In this document: one piece after another, positions 32,333 through 38,727 of the stretch | Layout of the letters: each line of letters opens with the position of its first letter | Numbering within the stretch: position 1 is the first letter of the stretch | Assembly: GCF_003426775.1 (NCBI RefSeq) | Contig: NZ_QJUG01000050.1 | Location: forward strand, 1-43,714 | Direction of reading: 5' to 3' | Origin: Allorhizocola rhizosphaerae | GTDB lineage: Bacteria > Actinomycetota > Actinomycetes > Mycobacteriales > Micromonosporaceae | DNA length: 43,714 bases | The notes under the pieces: generated by a model | Database searches by the model: none | What the model was told of the DNA's origin: nothing | Seen by the model: only the letters and a program-made list of their open reading frames with translations | Translations under genes and position numbers: made by a program

Positions 32333-34234
32333 ATGGGGCTGACTGAGTCCGTGTCCGATGTGCTGCGTCCTCGACTGCTGACGATCCCCGACTACCAGCG
32401 TGGCTACGCTTGGGAGCGCGAGCACGTCGACGACTTTCTCGATGACCTTCGCTTGCTTCAACCAGGCAAGAGCCACTACACGGGTACGATTGTCCTGCTT
32501 GGTGGCGGACAACCTCTGGTCGACGACGAGTCGAATGCCCTTGCCCACGCTGACATCGTTGACGGACAACAGCGACTGACCACGATCTGCCTCCTGTTAA
32601 ACGAATTACGGCGCGCATTCCTATCAGTTGGCGATGACGCAGCAGCTCACGGTCTTCGGCGACAGTTTCTGGTGATCTCCAAGAACGGCGTACCCCAGAA
32701 CAAACTCCAAGTTGGTTCCGACGCACGCCCTGTTCGGGATGCTCTCCTCAACGACGGCCCGGACGTGAGCCCTGAGACGCTTTCGGCTGAACGACTCCTT
32801 ATGGCCGCGCGCCAGATGCGCTCCCATGTGAGGACGCTCGTTGAAGGCGCCTCAGATCCCGTAGCTGTACTCCGCGATCTTCGTGACCGGATAATCACCG
32901 GGTTGCACTTCACCCTATACACGCTCGACCAGCAAGCAGAGGTCGGCGTGATCTTCGAGACGCTCAACGACCGCGGCAAGCCTCTGACCGAACTCGAAAA
33001 GGTCAAAAACTACTTATTGTTTCTAGCGGCTCGTCTCCCGGCTGCGCAGCAAGCCGCTTTGGCCAAGCGCATCAATGACGCCTGGACTCTTGTCTACCGG
33101 CTTCTCCTGGAGGTCGCCCGAGTATCGCCAGCCGGCGAAGACCAATTCCTACGCGCGCATTGGCTCGCCACAGTAGATCCAGTACCGACCAAGTGGGCTG
33201 GCACGAAGTCGATCAAGTCGCGGTTCCCGCGGGACAAGTATGTGGAAAGTCCCGATATGCTGATTGTTGACATCGGGAATTATGTCGACTCGCTGGCTCG
33301 CGCTGCTCGCGCCTTTGCTGACTCGCTTCGACCCGATCTGCAGGCATTTCATTCCTTCGGCCCAACCAACGCTCATGCAGCCCGAGCACTACATGACCGG
33401 CTCTCCAGGGCCGGAACGGTGGCCGTATTCCAGCCGCTGATGATTGCCCTGCGCGAGCGCTGGCCGAACGACGGTGGCGCGTATGTGCGAATATTTGATC
33501 TCTGCGAGCGGTTCGCCGTTCGGACCTATGTGATTGGCGGCTATCGTGCCGATGCCGGGCAGACCCGCCTGTACCGCTTGGCGCACGAGGTTTACTGTGG
33601 AGTGCGGGATTCGTCCATGCTCGAGGCGGCCTTGCGCAAACTGGTTCACGAGTATGCCAACGACAGTTATGTCCGTCAGGAACTTCTGGATACCGAGTAC
33701 AACTGGTACCGCTGGCCCCACCTAAGGTTCTTCCTCTACGAGTATGAAATACACCTACTCACGGGGGCGATGCCAGACATCGGCTACGGCTACTTCGGCA
33801 AGAGTAAGCGTGAGAAGACCGTGGAGCACGTGCTGCCGCAGACGGCGACGTCACGCTACTGGAGACAGCGGTTCACCAAGGAACAACGCCGTACCTACAT
33901 CCACGCACTCGGCAATCTCGTGCTCACACGGGACAACAGCTCATACTCCAATAAGGACTTTCCGGATAAGCGAGGCTCCTCCGGTCCCAGCGTGTCTAGC
34001 AGCACCTGCTATGCGCAGGCCCCCCTGCAACAAGAACAGGAGCTGGCGCTGCTCGACGAATGGACACCAGAAACCATACTTGCTCGTCAAGAGCGACTAG
34101 CTGACTGGGCGCTGGAACGTTGGTCAGTCGACTTTTCGGACCTAGAGGACGAAGGATCAGTCGAGCCCGAGCGGGACCTAGCGGAGGACGAGCCAGACGA
34201 ACCCAACATCGAACTACTGGTGATGCCGGGGTAG
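32333..34234 (+). CDS. GmrSD-like DUF262/DUF1524 protein (type IV restriction-like)
   Basis: A 633-residue protein. The ATG at 32333 directly precedes the conserved start LTESVSDVLRPRLLTIPDYQ, RGYAWE. The DUF262 (GmrS) half has the nucleotide-binding motif ADIVDGQQRLTT at about residue 76 and VGVIFETLNDRGKPLTELEK. The DUF1524 (GmrD) half has the His-Asn nuclease motif EKTVEHVLPQ (about 493) and LGNLVLTRDNSSYSNKDFPD (about 525). This is the fused GmrSD layout, a nuclease that in studied members cuts glucosylated or modified phage DNA. The last 40 residues are acidic. It lies 282 bp after the AbiEi-like gene; whether AbiEi controls it is unknown. Confidence 0.88.
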   Translation: MGLTESVSDVLRPRLLTIPDYQRGYAWEREHVDDFLDDLRLLQPGKSHYTGTIVLLGGGQPLVDDESNALAHADIVDGQQRLTTICLLLNELRRAFLSVGDDAAAHGLRRQFLVISKNGVPQNKLQVGSDARPVRDALLNDGPDVSPETLSAERLLMAARQMRSHVRTLVEGASDPVAVLRDLRDRIITGLHFTLYTLDQQAEVGVIFETLNDRGKPLTELEKVKNYLLFLAARLPAAQQAALAKRINDAWTLVYRLLLEVARVSPAGEDQFLRAHWLATVDPVPTKWAGTKSIKSRFPRDKYVESPDMLIVDIGNYVDSLARAARAFADSLRPDLQAFHSFGPTNAHAARALHDRLSRAGTVAVFQPLMIALRERWPNDGGAYVRIFDLCERFAVRTYVIGGYRADAGQTRLYRLAHEVYCGVRDSSMLEAALRKLVHEYANDSYVRQELLDTEYNWYRWPHLRFFLYEYEIHLLTGAMPDIGYGYFGKSKREKTVEHVLPQTATSRYWRQRFTKEQRRTYIHALGNLVLTRDNSSYSNKDFPDKRGSSGPSVSSSTCYAQAPLQQEQELALLDEWTPETILARQERLADWALERWSVDFSDLEDEGSVEPERDLAEDEPDEPNIELLVMPG

Positions 34235-34627
34235 GCAAGGGCATATCGTAACCCGTTGGCCAACGCTCTACTTCGCCCAAGCAGGCCAACCAAGGAAGCC
34301 GCCAACTGGCAGGCCCGACGACCAACCCCCCGGTGGCCACTGGTCCATCGCCCCGCTGCAACAGGATGGGAAAGCGATCTCCGGCTCCACCATTGAGATC
34401 GCTTTCTCGATCAGAGCTCGAATCGGAAGACCTCGTCTCCGCCGGCCAACCTCCAGCGAACGATGTGGAGGTCGTTGACTTGGAGACCGGCTGGCAGAGA
34501 GTGGCGCTGGACTGGATTCTTGGACGTCGTAGGGCATTGCCAGGTTTACAAAACCCGGACTTTGGTCTACAGGACCCGTTCCACGGGGGTCCAGTCACTT
34601 ACAGTCTATCGTGAGAGGACGCTGGCA

Positions 34628-35308
34628 ATGGCCACCGCAGAGAGCGACCGCGAAGGATCCCCGGAACGAGATGACTTCTCGGATTCTGGGCTCGATGAAG
34701 CCACGGAATCCGAAGATCGACCCAGGGCACTAGCAATAGGTCGCGGGCTCGCCGGCGCGTCCGTTGCCGGTCTTATTGAACTTTTCGTGCCAGGTTCAGG
34801 GATTCTAGGCGCAGCATTGGGGGGCGGCGCGGCTGCGGCCCTTGAGGTCGGGCTGAGGCGCAGGCAAGACGCAATTGTAGATCGATCCAAGACTCTGGTT
34901 GAGAGCTTGGCGCTTCGCCTTGGCGTGAGCCAGACAGAGCTGCTGGAGCAACTGTCGGACGACGAGGCCGCGTTCTCCCTATTCCTTACGTTTCTTCGAC
35001 TTGCCGAGCGCGAGCGCGAACAATGGACCGTTGCCCGCGGGTGCGAGGTGTTTGCCACCGCCGCGAATGACGCCAGAATCATCGATCATGCCGAGCTGGT
35101 CCTCGAAGTGCTGGCGAAGTTGCGACCGTTGGAGACGCGACTGCTGCGAGTGCTGGCAGGTCGCGGTTCCCGTCCACCAGCCGAGATCGGCGACGAAGGC
35201 GAGTTGGAGCGAGATCGAGCATCGTTGCCCACTGTCGACACACGATGTGGCGACAGCGTCATATCCTTCAAGTCGATCCGGGACTGGAGGGAATCGTCGA
35301 CGGGCTGA
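34628..35308 (+). CDS. Gly-rich membrane-type protein, N-terminal part (probable frameshift)
   Basis: A 226-residue frame with GAGAGGA ahead of the ATG at 34628. An acidic N-terminus is followed by a hydrophobic glycine-zipper pair (GRGLAGASVAGLIELFVPGS, GILGAALGGGAAAALEVGLR) and helical segments (LALRLGVSQTELLEQLSDDE, LTFLRLAEREREQWTVARGC). The motif LRPLETRLLRVLAGRG looks like the start of a winged helix whose remainder (LQVDPGLEGIVDGLIGSLVT) is in the next frame at 35245. The last ~35 residues here (from IGDEGELERDRA) are probably read out of frame. The zipper suggests a membrane effector, but no function is established. Confidence 0.7.
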   Translation: MATAESDREGSPERDDFSDSGLDEATESEDRPRALAIGRGLAGASVAGLIELFVPGSGILGAALGGGAAAALEVGLRRRQDAIVDRSKTLVESLALRLGVSQTELLEQLSDDEAAFSLFLTFLRLAEREREQWTVARGCEVFATAANDARIIDHAELVLEVLAKLRPLETRLLRVLAGRGSRPPAEIGDEGELERDRASLPTVDTRCGDSVISFKSIRDWRESSTG

Positions 35309-35844
35309 TCGGGAGCCTCGTAACGCTCGGCATCGTTCGCCACTCCGACCAGACCGGCTGGGTCCAATTGACGCGCTTTGGCTGGACATGCGTGAAAGGC
35401 TATGAATCATTTCGATCTGGAGACGGGGTCGAGATGATCCAAGTTGATCAATCGCGTTTTGGTCCGATGTTGCCGGCAGTAAGCTTTCACTTCGGACTAC
35501 AGTCAGAGGAAAGCGTCGGAGCAGTCGTTATCGAAGGCGACTCGTTCACCGACGAAATCGCCCGCGAAGCAATCCGTGCTTTCCTCGAACACGGTGGATG
35601 GGACATCCAGCAAGCTGATACTGCCGCGAGATCTTCGAATCTTCGACTTCTGCCAATCCTGTTAGCGGGTTCGTCGCGGGCCGTTGACACTCATGTGTGC
35701 AATGCTGAGCATGCTATGAAAAAGGGCTGCAAAACGAGGCGAGTGACATGGGCCAAGAACCTGCAGATTTCCCCCGATGATCCTTTTATGGTGACCTCAT
35801 ACGAAGCTGACAACGCCAGTGGCGACGAGCAATCTGAAGAGTGA
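35245..35844 (+). CDS. C-terminal part of the preceding gene in a shifted frame
   Basis: A 199-codon frame overlapping the previous one by 64 bp. Its beginning (QVDPGLEGIVDGLIGSLVTL, GIVRHSDQTGWVQLTRFGWT) completes the winged-helix-like pattern L..L...GL......W.LT.FG. A second part (VSFHFGLQSEESVGAVVIEG, DEIAREAIRAFLEHGGWDIQ, VTWAKNLQISPDDPFMV) is a compact alpha/beta segment of unknown type. Independent translation is possible but there is no good ribosome site near 35245; a single-base shift in one original gene is the simpler reading. Confidence 0.6.
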   Translation: MWRQRHILQVDPGLEGIVDGLIGSLVTLGIVRHSDQTGWVQLTRFGWTCVKGYESFRSGDGVEMIQVDQSRFGPMLPAVSFHFGLQSEESVGAVVIEGDSFTDEIAREAIRAFLEHGGWDIQQADTAARSSNLRLLPILLAGSSRAVDTHVCNAEHAMKKGCKTRRVTWAKNLQISPDDPFMVTSYEADNASGDEQSEE

Positions 35845-36350
35845 TTGAAGGCAAGGTAGCCAACTCCTGCCAATGCGGCGCCACCATGCGGGATAAGCAG
35901 GAGCACGATAGATCGCTTGCTGGGAGATCCTAATAGACTCAGCATTGAGCGTTCACCCCAGGTTCGGCGCTTGCTGCCCAGCGTCCGAACGGACCTGACC
36001 GCGGACCAGGTGGGCGGCACGCGAGCAGTTGATCACAGCCGTCCGGTCGTCGGTGGCGTGATCGTTCGCGGGCTGCCCGAAGCGATCCTTCCCGAGATCG
36101 CCCACATGGATTGCTGCGACGAGCGCGTTTGGCGGTGTCTTGTTGTGGGTCCCTGAGCGCCAACCGCCAACGACATAGTGATCAGCGCGAACGAAGCGAG
36201 CGATGATCCGTTCCGCAAGGGACGCCCTCTGTCCGCAGAGCGCGAGGCTGGTTGCGATGATCACGTGGCTGGGATGTGCAGCCGGCCCGGCACTGGCCAC
36301 GCCGTGCGATCCACGTCTCGGATCTGCCAGGCAAATTGCCAGGCGCAGCT
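35845..36350. other. Gap between convergent genes; no gene assigned
   Basis: About 500 bp. It holds the second copy of the 21-bp motif TGATCAGCGCGA...GCGA (36179-36199). A minus-strand frame (VVGGWRSGTHNKTPPNALVA) has no recognisable homology. Confidence 0.35.
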
Positions 36351-37682
36351 TTACGGCATCCTTCCGCCAGCAGTGCTGGCAATGCCTATTACGCCTTTGG
36401 CGTCGGCGTCTGCGGGCCCCTCGAGTCGGTCCGGCAGCCCCAGTTCGTTCCGAAGTAGTTGGACAGTCGCGTAGCGCAGCCTGCGGACCGTGTAGCCAAA
36501 CTCGATCGGTGGGTCGTCGGCCAACTCCCCAAACCTAAATCCCGCGCCAAATTCCGGCTCGATCCCGTGAAGGACTCCTTCGTGGGCGGTGTCTGATCGG
36601 CGTCCGTAGACCAGGTTTCCAAGTTCCTTGGCCCGGTCGGCGTTCATGACTCTCGCCAGGGCGTCGCGGAATCGCGCTGCCGCGCCGATTACGTTGCGAC
36701 AGCCGTTGCAGTTGTCGCAACCCTTGCATCGGGGCAGTTTCTTGTAACCCCGGTTGCCGATTGCCTCAATGACCGCCACGCATCCAAGCAGCGCGTACGA
36801 GTCGTGGCCGCCGCTATCCAGCAAGAGACTCTCATGGAAGGCCACGATCAAGTCAGCAATACGCCTCTCTGTAAGGAGCTTTCCCCAGGCAGCCTCGATG
36901 CTGGCTGGAAAGGACAGCGGAATTGGTTCGGGCGAGTTCTCCTCGCGCCGCATCTCCTCGGGAAGGAAATACGTGTACTCCGGCAGCGTCGGCGCCTCAG
37001 TGATCGGTTGACCATCCGCAACACGAGTCACGTAGCTCGGACCGGAGCGCAATACCCAAGTACGTCCCGAGATGAGCGATAACAGCGAGCAAAGGATCCT
37101 GAGATTGCGGGCGGCTTCTCTCATCGCGACATGGGCAGCGTAGCCGGTGCTCACACCATGGGCATGAACAAGGAACGTTCGTGCGGTCGTAGAGGACGCT
37201 ATCGAGCGGCCTGCTCTGGGTTCAATAAACGCCGTTCTTGCAGGGAGTAGCCTTATGCCGCCTACGGTACGTTCGTCGACCATCCGTATCGGTGGGGATA
37301 TACGGGCATCTGGGTCCTCGCCTATCACCGCCCACCAGGGATAACTCTTCTTTTCTCCGAGCTGCCGTACCGCGTGATCAATGGCATCAACCCATGTCGC
37401 GACATCTGCATCGTTGCGCTCGCCTCGACCGAGTACGTGGCAGATTGGTCGATTGTTTGTGGAGCGGGTGATGAGGAGTGATGTGGTCATCCGCCCACCG
37501 GAGGGCGTGTAGAGATAGCCGCCGCCCTCCTGGCTATGCATTTGGTATCCGGAGGATTCGGCCACGTCGGCCAGGTGTGCGAACACGTGGCCGCGCCACT
37601 CATCTCCATCGCTTCCAAGATCGACGCCGATACCTTCCGGGAAGAGCTCCTCGATCCACTCAAAGTCATCTAACTTTGCCAC
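36351..37682 (-). CDS. HEPN-like protein with Cys4 cluster
   Basis: A 443-residue protein. The N-terminal 150 residues are alpha/beta without a known motif. From about 180 it is helical (AAHVAMREAARNLRILCSLL), and the C-terminal domain shows HDSYALLGCVAVIEAIGN, then four closely spaced cysteines (CKGCDNCNGC, residues 319-328). Then come a helix (RFRDALARVMNADRAKELGN) and GRRSDTAHEGVLHG. The last motif is RX4H (Arg362, His367), the signature of HEPN ribonucleases, and an acidic residue lies between. HEPN proteins are frequent in toxin-antitoxin and abortive-infection systems. The Cys cluster probably binds zinc. The frame ends with a short low-complexity tail. It converges on the membrane-type gene pair; no partner gene is visible. 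Confidence 0.7.
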   Translation of the reverse strand: MAKLDDFEWIEELFPEGIGVDLGSDGDEWRGHVFAHLADVAESSGYQMHSQEGGGYLYTPSGGRMTTSLLITRSTNNRPICHVLGRGERNDADVATWVDAIDHAVRQLGEKKSYPWWAVIGEDPDARISPPIRMVDERTVGGIRLLPARTAFIEPRAGRSIASSTTARTFLVHAHGVSTGYAAHVAMREAARNLRILCSLLSLISGRTWVLRSGPSYVTRVADGQPITEAPTLPEYTYFLPEEMRREENSPEPIPLSFPASIEAAWGKLLTERRIADLIVAFHESLLLDSGGHDSYALLGCVAVIEAIGNRGYKKLPRCKGCDNCNGCRNVIGAAARFRDALARVMNADRAKELGNLVYGRRSDTAHEGVLHGIEPEFGAGFRFGELADDPPIEFGYTVRRLRYATVQLLRNELGLPDRLEGPADADAKGVIGIASTAGGRMP

Positions 37683-38727
37683 ACAGCAATCATGGCATGA
37701 TGACCCTCACCGACCGAGGCGCCGCCACCGATCTCAGTGCGGCGCTATGAGCGCCGCACGTCTCATTGAAGCGTCGATCACCGGACGCGTGCCCCGCCTC
37801 GTACATTGCGAACCGCCGCGAAAAGGTGATTCTCATGTGACCCGTCCGGTTACGATTCGCGATATGGGGCCTATGTGTACAGACGTACGGGTCTCCCACC
37901 AATCACTGCCTGGAGGGCCAGCATGCCGGAGGTTGCAGCCGCAACTCGGCCGGCGCGGCGGACCTGGAAGACCTTGGCCGCTCATGATCCCAGCAGCCGC
38001 AGCCAGCATGGGCGCCCGAAGCTCGGGTGTAAAGCTGCATGTGAGAGGCTGAAACCATGAACCGGCCGGCGCCGCATCATCAGCTGCATCAGTGTTTGAT
38101 CGCCGTCCGGTGGAGATGTGGTGATCGTTTTGCCCGTGCGTGATCCTTGTGCGGGTGGACGTCGTGTGCGGGCCTGCGGTGACGTTCCCAGGCACAACGA
38201 TCTGGCATAGGCACAACGATCAAGCTGTGCGGGCGTGTCGCGCCGGGTGGCAGGGCGACTTCTTCCCACAACCGTCTCAAGAATGGCTCAAAACCCGCCC
38301 GGACCCGGGGTGAACCGGCCGGTCGGCGACGGCCCCGCCGAGGTTTGTGAGCCGTTTTTGACACGCAAGCCGCGACACACGGCCCCCCTTGCGGTCGAGG
38401 GCGTGGGCACCAGCTACCTCACCCCCAGGCCAGCACGCAGGCCCGGGGTTGAGCCAATCCCGGACGGCGAGTCCACAACCAATCCGTAACGCGCAGGAGT
38501 TATCTCGACCTGCTTAGGAGCGCGACCTGGCCTGACTCGCCGCCACTGCAGCGGACCTGGAACCGCGCCGATGCCCTTTGGCACCTGGCGTGGCGCGCGA
38601 CGAGTTGCTATCGAATACGAGTTAACTCTGTTGCGATCAGTTGCGTAACAGAATTGCACAGAACTAATCACTGGTAGAGAGCGATCGTCGGCCACACTCA
38701 GTCATGCAGGCTTAGGTTAGCTGGGTT
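37683..38727. other. 1-kb stretch without a convincing gene
   Basis: Open frames of 60-100 codons exist on both strands but none has conserved motifs. A direct repeat of GGCACAACGATC occurs twice near 38192-38222 with about a 19-bp period. The sequence around 38600-38700 is more AT-rich and probably carries the promoter of the following frame. Confidence 0.4.

Noticed and set aside
38041-38075. ATGAACCGGCC at 38058 as a fourth yyaL stub
   Set aside because: The match stops after about 11 bases and the following codons do not encode the yyaL N-terminus.
38235-38489. 84-codon plus-strand frame in the 37.7-38.7 kb gap
   Set aside because: Pro/Arg-rich without motifs or ribosome site; looks like composition-driven open frame.
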